DNA of 64,000 nucleotides from assembly GCA_903834145.1 (NCBI GenBank), contig CAILHY010000014.1:33032-97031 (forward strand), given 5' to 3'. The position numbers and the translations under genes were made by a program. The notes beneath the pieces were generated by a model, which saw nothing but the letters and a program-made list of their open reading frames with translations, had not been told where the DNA came from and did no database searches. This document shows, in pieces, positions 17,458 to 26,002 of the stretch. Every line of letters begins with the position of its first letter. The stretch's first letter is position 1. The stretch is from an uncultured Actinomycetes bacterium. GTDB lineage: Bacteria; Actinomycetota; Actinomycetes; Nanopelagicales; Nanopelagicaceae.

Positions 17458-18267
17458 CTATTTACCTGCACCCAAGGTGGCTGGGTGAGTGATGACAAAA
17501 AGTGGGAGCGAACGTCGAGCAAGTTCCTTAATTGCAGCTACGCGATCTTCGCAGTGGCGAGCCAAAATGTCGTAGGCCTCTTGGCTCATGAGTGCAACAA
17601 GTTCAGTGCGATTAGAAATGTAGACCGGCTCAATTCCAACGTGTGCTTCAGTATTACTGGTGCAATACCAATCGAAATCTTCTCCGCCATCGCCCCATGC
17701 AAGGCGTTCGTATTCGCCGATGACTGTGACCGAGTATTCGCGCTCGCCGACTTCACGTGTTTCAAAACTACGGCGTAACGGTAATTGCCAACATACATCT
17801 GGCTTTGTATCAACGAAATGTTTGCCCTCTTTTTGGGCTAAGTGGTGAAGTACACAACCGAAGGATCCAGTGAAACCTTCTGCCTGGTACCCCTTTCGAT
17901 TTAGGAAGATGCAGGATCCATCGATAGTCCGAGTCTTGCGTTCGTTATCTTCATCTCGCTCGCTAATGCGAAGTTGTCCGCGAGCTTTTTTAGGTTGAGC
18001 TTGATCAAAGAATTGCCACATCTCAGGTGTCAGGCTTGCAGCGGTGGCAAGAACTTTCGCCTCATCGCTTTCGTCTGTGTACATCGCACCTTCAGTGCAA
18101 CAACCATCATTGGGGCGATCAGCAAAAACTCCCTTGCAACCATCGCCGTAGATACAACTCCAATAGGAAGTGAGCCAGGTGAGATCACACTTGAAGATAC
18201 CTACTTCGTCGTTGGGATCAGTAAATTCAATCCAATCACGGGCGAATCCTGGCTTAACTTCAGACAT
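17458..18267 (-). CDS. Cysteine-rich protein of unknown function
   Basis: A 269-residue soluble protein I do not recognise by function. It has ten cysteines, with an N-terminal cluster C27, C38, C44, C56, C57 in SCIYGDGCKG and NDGCCTEG, and further single cysteines in DGSCIF, SFGCVLH, PDVCWQ, WYCTSN and RHCEDR. This spacing suggests a bound metal or Fe-S cluster, loosely like YkgJ/DUF3109-type proteins, but the link is inference. It has no signal peptide or membrane segment. It lies 26 bases upstream of radA on the same strand, and is divergent from proC across 61 bases. Codon use resembles its neighbours. Confidence 0.8.
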   Translation of the reverse strand: MSEVKPGFARDWIEFTDPNDEVGIFKCDLTWLTSYWSCIYGDGCKGVFADRPNDGCCTEGAMYTDESDEAKVLATAASLTPEMWQFFDQAQPKKARGQLRISERDEDNERKTRTIDGSCIFLNRKGYQAEGFTGSFGCVLHHLAQKEGKHFVDTKPDVCWQLPLRRSFETREVGEREYSVTVIGEYERLAWGDGGEDFDWYCTSNTEAHVGIEPVYISNRTELVALMSQEAYDILARHCEDRVAAIKELARRSLPLFVITHPATLGAGK

Positions 18268-18328
18268 AGTCGCAGAGCCTACGGGTTATTCCATGAATGC
18301 GCACATCAGTACAAGGTAACCTTTGCCT

Positions 18329-19141
18329 ATGACGAGCGACTTCACACCTTCGGCAATTGGCGTCATTGGCGCCGGCATTATGGGCGAGGCACTTATTAGT
18401 GCGCTCATTTCTTCTGGTGTAGCGCCAGCAACGATCACGATTTCTGAGAAGCGTGAAGAACGAGCTCGCGAATTGATGTCGAAGTATGAAGTTCATAGCG
18501 CTGAACTTCTTGCCAATGTTGCAAGTGCACAAGTTCTCTTACTTGTCGTGAAACCTCAAGACATGGCAGGGGTACTTGAAGAAATCAAAGGTGCGCTCAA
18601 TCCTGATGCACTTATCGTGACCTTTGCTGCTGGTAAGAAGATCGACTTCATTGCCTCGATCCTAGGAGGCAAGCGCTCGATCATTCGCGTTATGCCAAAT
18701 ACCCCAGCGCTTGTGGGTGAAGGGATGGCAGCGATCTCAAGCGGGCCTGAAGTGTTACCGGCACACACGCACTTTGTTCGAGGATTTCTTGAGGCGACAG
18801 GTCAAGTAGTAGAAGTAGAAGAGGCGCTACAGGACGCAGTCACAGCGGTAAGTGGCTCTGGCCCTGCCTATTTCTTTGCTTTTATTGAGGCCATGGTGAG
18901 CGCTGGCATAGATCTTGGGCTCTCTCAAGAAGTGGCGACGCAGTTGAGTGTTCAAACAATGGTCGGCGCCGCAAAACTCTTGGCTACTTCGGATAAAAGT
19001 GCAACAACCTTGCGCGAAAATGTGACAAGTCCAAACGGGACAACCGCCGCAGCGCTTGCATCATTTAGTCAAGACGAACTCGGAAAGATAGTGAATACTG
19101 CGATGCGCGCAGCACGAGATCGATCACAAGAATTGGCATGA
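18329..19141 (+). CDS. proC: Pyrroline-5-carboxylate reductase
   Basis: Last step of proline synthesis: reduces pyrroline-5-carboxylate with NAD(P)H. The 270-residue protein has an N-terminal Rossmann motif IGVIGAGIMGEAL, the RVMPNTPALVGEG motif near residue 115 and the C-terminal family signature VTSPNGTTAAALASF near residue 232. ATG 18329 is preferred over an in-frame TTG two codons earlier because AAGG lies upstream at suitable spacing. Its stop is directly followed by the ATG of the next gene. Confidence 0.95.
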   Translation: MTSDFTPSAIGVIGAGIMGEALISALISSGVAPATITISEKREERARELMSKYEVHSAELLANVASAQVLLLVVKPQDMAGVLEEIKGALNPDALIVTFAAGKKIDFIASILGGKRSIIRVMPNTPALVGEGMAAISSGPEVLPAHTHFVRGFLEATGQVVEVEEALQDAVTAVSGSGPAYFFAFIEAMVSAGIDLGLSQEVATQLSVQTMVGAAKLLATSDKSATTLRENVTSPNGTTAAALASFSQDELGKIVNTAMRAARDRSQELA

Positions 19142-20365
19142 ATGCGAAAATCAGTTGTAGTTAGTGCACTGATCTGTTTTAGCCTGCTCGCCTCTTTCTC
19201 GCTTTCACAAGCAGCAACAAAAGTAATAGTTGTTAAACCCATGACCTTTCTATCGACCCTACCTAGTGAACAAAACGTTGCGGGAGCCCTTGCCAATGGA
19301 AAATCGATCTATATTTTTGGAACAGTCGCAACTGCAACCGGAACAGATGGATTTATCAGTTCTCAAGACTCCAACGGAAGTACCCAATGGACACTTCCAC
19401 TTCACGAAGGTGAAGCAAATATTCTCACGTCGCTCACGGTAGATGCTTCGGGAAACCTCATAGTTTTTGGAGCGACTTCAAAACCAACAGTTGTTTCGGT
19501 CCCTCCTTCAGCGATTGATTTTCAAAATCCTGATTCAGTGACGGTTGATACGCAGGTACCGCAAAGAAATGACATAACCGAGGCAATTATTTGGAGTGTT
19601 TCAGCTAGTGGTCAATTGAATTCAAAGGTGGCTCTCGATCTGAAATCTCCAGTGCTCGTGACTGCAGGGGCGATCACTTCTTCAGGATATGCATTGGTGG
19701 GAAACATCAGCACCGCATCTGGCATGGCAGGTTTTGTCGTGACAACTACAACTGCTGGAATATTTTCTAAACCGCTTTACCTTGGTAAAAGTGATACAGA
19801 AATAAATGCCATTGTTGCCAAAGCAAAGGGATTGCTCATTGTTGGAGCAAGTTCAGAAACGATTGTCTCGCGTCCCCTTAAGGGGAAACGAGATGGATTG
19901 CTCATATCCCTGAACTCGTTGGGGAAGATTTCGGCAGTAGTGCGAAGCACTAACCTCGGAGCAATGCGAAGTTGGAAAAGCACCACAGCTTCATATTTCA
20001 TGGGCGGCCTTAGTGTCACAGGAAATAAGGTCGAAGCCGTTGTCACTCAATTCAATTCCTCCCTAGCGCCACTGTGGACTATGCGTTTTCTTGCCTTAGG
20101 GGGAGCGATTACAGCAGATCTTTCAGCAACTTCACGAGTTGCCTTTTTCGCATCGACCTCAGCGATTACTGGGCTATCGGGATGGAAAGCAAGCAAAGGG
20201 GCAGGCTTGGCGCTGGTATTTGGTACCAATGGCGTGCTTACTGGGGGTTATAGCGCTACGGCGATTACCGCGCCCATCTCATTGACCTTTAGCCCAGATT
20301 TGGGGCTGATCGCGGTCGGTTCCGGGCCAAAAGGCGTTTCGGTCTTTCGTGTACTTCCAAGGTAA
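19142..20365 (+). CDS. Secreted protein, possible beta-propeller repeats
   Basis: A 407-residue protein with a signal peptide (RKS start, hydrophobic core, likely cut after SQA near residue 25). The mature part repeats a pattern of the type LTVDASGNLIVFGATS, GYALVGNIS and GLLIVGASS, which suggests SBBP-like blades of a beta-propeller. I see no catalytic motif or anchor. It begins one base after the proC stop, so it is probably cotranscribed, though a shared role is not evident. A lipoprotein box is absent. The function is unknown; surface binding or envelope monitoring would fit. Confidence 0.75.
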   Translation: MRKSVVVSALICFSLLASFSLSQAATKVIVVKPMTFLSTLPSEQNVAGALANGKSIYIFGTVATATGTDGFISSQDSNGSTQWTLPLHEGEANILTSLTVDASGNLIVFGATSKPTVVSVPPSAIDFQNPDSVTVDTQVPQRNDITEAIIWSVSASGQLNSKVALDLKSPVLVTAGAITSSGYALVGNISTASGMAGFVVTTTTAGIFSKPLYLGKSDTEINAIVAKAKGLLIVGASSETIVSRPLKGKRDGLLISLNSLGKISAVVRSTNLGAMRSWKSTTASYFMGGLSVTGNKVEAVVTQFNSSLAPLWTMRFLALGGAITADLSATSRVAFFASTSAITGLSGWKASKGAGLALVFGTNGVLTGGYSATAITAPISLTFSPDLGLIAVGSGPKGVSVFRVLPR

Positions 20366-20416
20366 CCTAACTCCCTTGGGGTTCTTTGCCCTAACAGCAT
20401 AAGGAGATCGTGGCGT

Positions 20417-20518
20417 ATGGGTTCAGTTATCAAGAAGCGACGTAAGCGGATGGCTAAGAAGAAGCATAAGAAACTTCTGAAGAAGACCCGCATTCAGCGT
20501 CGCAACGCCAAGAAGTAG
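20417..20518 (+). CDS. 30S ribosomal protein bS22 (actinobacterial, 33 residues)
   Basis: A 33-codon gene starting ATGGGTTCAGTTATC and ending TAG at 20516-20518. The product begins [20 protein letters not shown] and is about 60% lysine plus arginine, matching the small AURKAIP1/COX24-domain protein seen in mycobacterial 30S subunits. AAGGAG at 20401-20406 with 10 bases of spacing supports the start. It sits alone between a secreted protein and a convergent metalloprotease, often seen downstream of proC-type neighbourhoods in actinobacteria. A strong lineage marker. Confidence 0.93.
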   Translation: MGSVIKKRRKRMAKKKHKKLLKKTRIQRRNAKK

Positions 20519-20523
20519 TTTTT

Positions 20524-22935
20524 CTAACTTTTTACTAGTGCGAGCTTTCCAGAAATGCTTGTCACTGCGTAGCGCACTTTATTCAGCACAAGCCAGGAAA
20601 CATCGGCGCGGGAACTGTTGCGTACCCCCGAAACTAATTTCATTGATGGGCTTATCGCGCCTGCGTTGAGATCGAGGGAACAGACCCTTGTCTGACATCC
20701 GAAGATCATGGTCTTTGTATCAACACTCATGGGGGTTGATGGCGCTCCATAGTTATCTGGATTCACGGTGTTGATACGAGAATCCGCATCTAAGTTCATC
20801 CATCGAATCTGAACTGGATTGGGAATAGATGCGCTTGTCGCGCCAAGCCAGGAAGCAATGAGTCCATCTGCTGTTTTGTTGAGCGAAACGCCATAGCCAA
20901 CAACTGCAACATCCGCCGATGAAGTATCAAGAGTTTTATAGCTCCAACCAGTGGGTGATGCCGTAGTTCTAGTAGCAAGACGAATCTCGCCCACCGTGGC
21001 TTGCTTTTGTTGATTCACGGCAAGGTTTGAATCATAAATAACGCTTACCTTGGCTCCGACGGTAACGGCACGTATATGAAATGCGACATCGCCTGTCGTT
21101 CGACCATCTGTTTTTCGATCCCCGTCGACTAATTCGTAATTCCATTTACCTGCGGCAGTGCGATCGGCGCCAAGCAAAATACCTTGGCTCTCATCCCGGT
21201 AAAAGACTTGGATTCCTGCCGAAGTAACTGCGCAGGCATTGCTGGCACTTACATCACTGGATGTACGTACACGAACCGGTTGGTCGTAGTTATTTACTGC
21301 AGGACCATTGCCATCAACGATTTCGTACTTGAAATTAGCGCTATCAAATGTTGCATAACGGAGATCTTTATCAACCAAATCAGAGTAGAAAATATGCATG
21401 ACTTGCTTTGCACCGAGACCGCTAATACACACCGAAACTGGTCCGGCAACATTGTGTGCCGTTCGCCCGGCAGTTCCCCCACGTCCATCGACTGTAATTT
21501 TCTTCCACGTCTTGCCATTCCACAGTGCCAGTTTGAGAGCACCGGTTGCGCTATCTGTATAGGCAATTGCTGGTTGATTGCGAAATGAGACGACCGATAA
21601 ATACTTGGCATCTGCAGTAGTGTCCAAGTAGGTGGGCACGAGCGTTGTTTGCGGGGAGACACTGCCAGTAATAGAAGCAGGAGATGAACCCAACGTGTTA
21701 ACAGCGGTAATCGAAAATGAGTAATTAACGCCGTTCTTTAAGCCAGAAATAAAGGCAGGGCTTGTAGCGGTGCTTTGTAGGGCACCAGTTTGAATATTCT
21801 TGATCGAATAGCTAGTAACTTGAGCAGCGCGCACATTTGCTGGGGGATCAAAAGTTATAACGGCAGACTTATCTGCGACAAGAGCCACGGCATTTCTTGG
21901 CGCTTCCGGTAGCGCAATCGCAATTCCAGCTGGTGGTTTATTGCGTAGGTCATCCATCATCGCTAAAAGCAATGGTCCTGGATCATGAAAAATTTCTCCG
22001 GCATCCAAATTTGGAGTCATCACAGAATTGGGCCCGGCAGCTGAATATGTCGCCTCGTCAAGGTGGCTAACGGAGGATCCATCTGAATATCGCGATGGCG
22101 TATAAAGCAACGGTTTGATACCGGCATTCGCTTTGATTCCGAGCGGGCCAGACCACACCAAAGTGTTTGTGAGGGCTTGGCCTAATTCCAAAGAAGGAGA
22201 TGGAATATCTGAAAGTCGTCGGCCATCAGGTAGTTGCGCGTAAGCATCGAATGCTGTTGGTTGATCAATGTTCCCAAATTTATATGTGGAATAAGCGGGA
22301 TTTGAGTCGTACGAATCTGTCGAAAGAAATCCGAGTCCATGACCTAGTTCATGAACAAAGACTGATTCAAGATCGTATTCGGTTGTAGAAGGCACTCCAT
22401 CATTGCGTTGATCCCAATTCGCCGCTGAGTTAACTTGGATTACAATTTCTGGATTGTTTTTATCTAAATCTGATCCGGCAAGTGCATTTGCGAGAGCTGA
22501 GGGATACCACAGCGTTGAATCTGGGGCGTTGGGAAAATTAATGAAGTAGTTACCGGGGCGTGCGCTGCCGAGTACTCCATATACGGCCGAGCGCCCCCAT
22601 GTTGCATCTACCGAAATTGGAACTGGCGATGCAAAATTTTGAGCCCAGACATCGATTGCTGCTTGAACATCAGTCTTGGCCCAGTCTGGAAAATTGTTGT
22701 AATTAACAACGAAGTGACTTTTGGCAACAGTTCGAGCCCCACCGGGTTGAGTGAGAGAAAATGTTTTATTGGAGACAGGGCCGGCATATGTATGTCCCCA
22801 TACAGTAGAAGGAGCCTCGCGAGTGAGAGAAAGGGCGTTGGCATATGGAGCCGCAATAAGGCCAGCGAGTACCGCAACAATTGCGATCCCACTTCCAAGC
22901 GGGCCTTTACCCTTGGTAAACATATTGGTAAACAT
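20524..22935 (-). CDS. Secreted zinc metalloprotease with Fn3 and C-terminal repeat domain
   Basis: An 803-residue exported protein. Signal peptide at about residues 1-35 (hydrophobic GIAIVAVLAGLIAAPYANA). The zincin-like domain carries H195-E-L-G-H199-G-L-G in FVHELGHGLGF; the residue at the usual third-ligand position is S205, with D207 close by, so the third zinc ligand is unclear. A fibronectin type III-like domain spans about 345-435. Residues 440-803 repeat segments such as IAYTDSATGALKLALWNG and IFYSDLVDKDLRYA, suggesting a propeller or lectin-like module. Likely degrades extracellular protein. No ribosome site is seen before either in-frame ATG (22935 or 22923). Confidence 0.85.
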   Translation of the reverse strand: MFTNMFTKGKGPLGSGIAIVAVLAGLIAAPYANALSLTREAPSTVWGHTYAGPVSNKTFSLTQPGGARTVAKSHFVVNYNNFPDWAKTDVQAAIDVWAQNFASPVPISVDATWGRSAVYGVLGSARPGNYFINFPNAPDSTLWYPSALANALAGSDLDKNNPEIVIQVNSAANWDQRNDGVPSTTEYDLESVFVHELGHGLGFLSTDSYDSNPAYSTYKFGNIDQPTAFDAYAQLPDGRRLSDIPSPSLELGQALTNTLVWSGPLGIKANAGIKPLLYTPSRYSDGSSVSHLDEATYSAAGPNSVMTPNLDAGEIFHDPGPLLLAMMDDLRNKPPAGIAIALPEAPRNAVALVADKSAVITFDPPANVRAAQVTSYSIKNIQTGALQSTATSPAFISGLKNGVNYSFSITAVNTLGSSPASITGSVSPQTTLVPTYLDTTADAKYLSVVSFRNQPAIAYTDSATGALKLALWNGKTWKKITVDGRGGTAGRTAHNVAGPVSVCISGLGAKQVMHIFYSDLVDKDLRYATFDSANFKYEIVDGNGPAVNNYDQPVRVRTSSDVSASNACAVTSAGIQVFYRDESQGILLGADRTAAGKWNYELVDGDRKTDGRTTGDVAFHIRAVTVGAKVSVIYDSNLAVNQQKQATVGEIRLATRTTASPTGWSYKTLDTSSADVAVVGYGVSLNKTADGLIASWLGATSASIPNPVQIRWMNLDADSRINTVNPDNYGAPSTPMSVDTKTMIFGCQTRVCSLDLNAGAISPSMKLVSGVRNSSRADVSWLVLNKVRYAVTSISGKLALVKS
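22912..22935 (-). repeat. Tandem 12-base repeat at the metalloprotease start
   Basis: ATGTTTACCAAT is followed at once by ATGTTTACCAAG (11 of 12 identical), giving two in-frame start codons and the protein start MFTNMFTK. It looks like a recent slip duplication of the start codon region. Confidence 0.8.
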
Positions 22936-23041
22936 ATTGGGAAACCGTATCAGGGTGAGAAGATAAGACCATGGCTCAGGTTGGCGAAGTACCCGAATCG
23001 GCAGAAGTCTCAGGCTATTTTAAGGCGCAGGATGGATCCCC

Positions 23042-23296
23042 ATGCCAAATGTCGTAACTATCTATTCACGCCCGGGATGTCATTTGTGTGATGTCGCTTT
23101 GGATGTTCTGGTTAATCTCCAAGAGGAATTGGATTTCGAGATTGAGAAACTTTCTATCGAGGGGGATCCCGAATTAGAGTTGAAATACGGAGATAAAATT
23201 CCGGTCATAAAAATTGATGGATCCCACCACGATTTCTACCGGGTTGACCCAGATCGCTTTAGAGTTTCCCTTGCGAGACATCGTCAGCATCAATGA
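23042..23296 (+). CDS. Glutaredoxin-like thiol-disulfide protein
   Basis: An 84-residue thioredoxin-fold protein with an N-terminal CxxC redox centre, RPGCHLCDVAL, near residues 10-19, and the cis-proline region DKIPVIKIDG near residue 60. This is the short glutaredoxin (DUF836-like) type common in actinobacteria. It probably reduces disulfides or handles Fe-S or metal thiols in the cytoplasm; the partner is unknown. AGGAT lies about 10 bases upstream of the ATG. Its last 38 bases overlap the 3' end of the convergent helicase gene. Confidence 0.85.
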   Translation: MPNVVTIYSRPGCHLCDVALDVLVNLQEELDFEIEKLSIEGDPELELKYGDKIPVIKIDGSHHDFYRVDPDRFRVSLARHRQHQ

Positions 23297-24908
23297 TTTT
23301 GTATGAGTAACCCTGTTCAGCGAGAAAACGTTGACGATTCTGAGCAAAATCCTGATCGATAGTGTCTCGGGAAACGACAGAGTAGAAGCGGGCAGTGCGA
23401 CCATCTGATTTAGGTCGCAGGATTCGACCTAATCTTTGGGCTTCCTCCTGGCGCGATCCAAAGGCACCGGAGACTTGAATGGCAACCGTTGCATCAGGCA
23501 AATCGATAGAAAAGTTTGCAACTTTAGATACGACTAAACATTTAACTTCGCCCGCGCGAAAGAGATTAAATAGGCGCTCGCGTTCATTCACTGGAGTATC
23601 GCCCTTAATAAGGGGTACGCCCAATACTTCAGATAACTCATCTAGTTGGTCGATGTATTGACCAATTACTAACACCTGATCATCTTTATGATGTTTGGTG
23701 AGCAACTCAACGATGGCTCGTTTGGTTTTTGTCGTTGCGCATTGCCGATACCGATTTTCTGGTTCTGCAGTGGCATAGAGCAACCTTTCGGCTTCCGTGA
23801 GAGTTACACGAACTTCGATGCATTCAGCAGGTGCGATATAGCCTTGCGCCTCAATCTCTTTCCATGGAACATCAAAGCGTTTAGGCCCGATCAATGAGAA
23901 GACTTCGCCTTCGAGCCCATCCTCGCGCACGAGTGTCGCGGTTAATCCAAGACGGCGGCGCGATTGAATATCAGCGGTGAAGCGGAAAATTGGAGCAGGA
24001 AGTAAGTGCACCTCATCGTAAATAATCAAGCCCCAGTCGTGGGTGTCAAAGAGATCCAAGTGCGCATAGGTGCCATTTTTTTTCTTAGTCATCACTTGAT
24101 AAGTTGCAATCGTTACGGGACGAATTTCTTTCTTGGCACCAGAGTATTCGCCAATCTCATCCTCATTGAGAGTGGTGCGCTGTAACAATTCTTCTCGCCA
24201 TTGTCGTGCAGCAATGGTGTTAGTGACCAGAATAAGCGTCGTTGCTTTTGCGTGCGCCATGGCGGCGGCACCGACGATAGTTTTACCAGCACCGCAAGGA
24301 AGAACAACAACACCAGATCCACCATGCCAAAATCCCTCTGCAGCAAGTTCTTGGTAGGGGCGAATCTTCCAACCGTTTTGGACAAGGTCGATTTCATGAT
24401 GTTGACCGTCCACGTATCCAGCAAAATCTTCTGCTGGCCAGCCAAGGCGCAAGAGGGATTGCTTGATATGTCCGCGTTGGCTGGGGTGGACCGCAATGGT
24501 TTCAGCATCGATGCGGATTCCCAATAGTGGAGCAATTTTCTTGGCGCGAATTACTTCTTCAAGGACTGCGGTATCAGTTGTTATCAGCACTAATCCATGA
24601 ATGGGGTCTGCCTCTAAACGAAGGCGCCCATAGCGAGACATGATCTCTGCAACGTCCACCAAAATGGAATGAGGAACCGCATAACGTGAGTATTTAAGAA
24701 GTGTGTCGATTACCATTTCCGCATCGTGACCAGCTGCTCGTGCATTCCAAAGACCAAGGGAGGTCAAACGGTATGTATGAATATGCTCCGGAGAGCGCTC
24801 GAGTTCGGCAAATGGCGCAATGGCTCGCCGACATTCAGTACTTAAAACATGATCAATATCTAGCAGAAGTGTTTTGTCACTCTGGACGATAAGTGGACCA
24901 TCAGTCAT
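23259..24908 (-). CDS. XPB/ERCC3-type DNA repair helicase
   Basis: Superfamily 2 helicase of 549 residues, likely 3'-5', related to eukaryotic XPB and to mycobacterial Rv0861c. N-terminal damage-recognition-like domain (about 1-190), Walker A PCGAGKT, DEVH box in IIYDEVHLLP, and C-terminal motif VI region QEEAQRLGRILRPK are seen. ATG 24908 is preferred: the in-frame reading upstream would extend into the peptidase gene. It overlaps the peptidase stop by 8 bases and the glutaredoxin 3' end by 38. The actinobacterial pair of XPB and its helicase-associated neighbour is kept, but with a peptidase gene placed between them. Confidence 0.93.
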   Translation of the reverse strand: MTDGPLIVQSDKTLLLDIDHVLSTECRRAIAPFAELERSPEHIHTYRLTSLGLWNARAAGHDAEMVIDTLLKYSRYAVPHSILVDVAEIMSRYGRLRLEADPIHGLVLITTDTAVLEEVIRAKKIAPLLGIRIDAETIAVHPSQRGHIKQSLLRLGWPAEDFAGYVDGQHHEIDLVQNGWKIRPYQELAAEGFWHGGSGVVVLPCGAGKTIVGAAAMAHAKATTLILVTNTIAARQWREELLQRTTLNEDEIGEYSGAKKEIRPVTIATYQVMTKKKNGTYAHLDLFDTHDWGLIIYDEVHLLPAPIFRFTADIQSRRRLGLTATLVREDGLEGEVFSLIGPKRFDVPWKEIEAQGYIAPAECIEVRVTLTEAERLLYATAEPENRYRQCATTKTKRAIVELLTKHHKDDQVLVIGQYIDQLDELSEVLGVPLIKGDTPVNERERLFNLFRAGEVKCLVVSKVANFSIDLPDATVAIQVSGAFGSRQEEAQRLGRILRPKSDGRTARFYSVVSRDTIDQDFAQNRQRFLAEQGYSYKIIDADDVSQGKL

Positions 24909-25968
24909 TGAGAAGGTCCAGAATAAATGCGTGAAGGAGGTTGGTTCGTTCTTGTATTGCACTTACGCTCGTCCATTCACTGTGAGCGTGTGCACCGTGT
25001 CCAACCGCGCCGAGACCATCGAGAACCTTTGCTCCAGCTGCTGCAGCAAAATTTCCATCACTGGCTCCACCCACTGCGGCATGGTCCAACTTCATTCCGA
25101 GCTTTTCCGCGACTTTTGCTGCTCGCTCGTACAGGTCTTTCGTTGAACTAATTTCAAGTGGTGGTCGATTTAAACCGCCGACGATTTCCACACCTGCACC
25201 TGGATGTTGTGTTGCAAATGCTCGGATTGCGTTATCGACTCGGAGTAAATCTGCCTGCAAGAAAGAGCGTGCATCAACATCCAATACTGCTAGATCAGGA
25301 ACCGTGTTGGACGTATTGCCTGAGCGCATAACAGTTGGCACGACCGTTGTTCCATGTTCGGCATTTTCTAACGCTGCAAGTTGTAGGACTAAATGTGCAA
25401 TCTCCACGGTTGCATTAATTCCCTTTTCTGGCTCCAAGCCCGCATGGGAAGCTTTTCCGTGAACAGTGATGTTGTACATCGACGTTCCTTTTCTGCCAGT
25501 TTTTACCTTGCCATCGATTGCAGCCTCAAGAACAAGAACAGCCTTTGCTTTTCTGGAAAGATCTTTAATAAATTCTTTGGAAGTTGCGCTTCCTGTTTCT
25601 TCGTCGGTGGTAGCTATGAGTGCAACTGATCCGTGAATATTTTGCATCGCGTATAGGCCTTGTATAAACCCAGCCTTCATGTCATAAATTCCTGGACCTC
25701 GCGCAACATCCCCCTCAACGTTCCATATCGGAGCGAATGAACCGTGTGGCCAGACGGTATCTAGATGGGCAAGGAGTACAACATCAGGATCTTTAGCTCC
25801 CCACCAAAAAACAGGACGACCCTCTACCTGCAAGATCGTGGCTGGTGAACCTAGTACTTCGGTTGCCAACTCGCTGGCAAGGTTGATTACGGCGATGCAA
25901 GAACCAAGATCTTCAGTAGGAGATTCGCATCGCACAAGTTTTTCGAGGGCTTCAAGGGGCGTAATCAT
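24901..25968 (-). CDS. M20-family metallopeptidase (carboxypeptidase G2-like)
   Basis: Zinc amino- or carboxypeptidase of 355 residues. The metal ligands are visible in LLAHLDTVWP (H and D), the catalytic glutamate in ATTDEETGS, a dimer-domain histidine near VHGKASHAGLEPEKG, and a C-terminal H in HGAHAHSEW. This fits the ArgE/DapE/CPG2 family; the substrate is not fixed by sequence. ATG 25968 is taken because a longer in-frame start at 26145 would overlap the next gene by more than 140 bases. No Shine-Dalgarno is seen. It ends 8 bases inside the XPB gene, so all three genes are probably one operon. Confidence 0.9.
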   Translation of the reverse strand: MITPLEALEKLVRCESPTEDLGSCIAVINLASELATEVLGSPATILQVEGRPVFWWGAKDPDVVLLAHLDTVWPHGSFAPIWNVEGDVARGPGIYDMKAGFIQGLYAMQNIHGSVALIATTDEETGSATSKEFIKDLSRKAKAVLVLEAAIDGKVKTGRKGTSMYNITVHGKASHAGLEPEKGINATVEIAHLVLQLAALENAEHGTTVVPTVMRSGNTSNTVPDLAVLDVDARSFLQADLLRVDNAIRAFATQHPGAGVEIVGGLNRPPLEISSTKDLYERAAKVAEKLGMKLDHAAVGGASDGNFAAAAGAKVLDGLGAVGHGAHAHSEWTSVSAIQERTNLLHAFILDLLND

Positions 25969-26002
25969 GGGGTCAAGTCTGCCGTATTTCGCTTTTTGGC
26001 GC

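Noticed and set aside
20357..20379. CCAAGG...CCTTGG inverted repeat after the secreted protein, as a terminator
   Set aside because: Only 6 base pairs with an 11-base loop and no T-tract.
22971..23057. 28-codon reading frame starting ATG before the glutaredoxin-like gene
   Set aside because: No ribosome site, no conserved-looking features, and it runs into the glutaredoxin start; not enough support.
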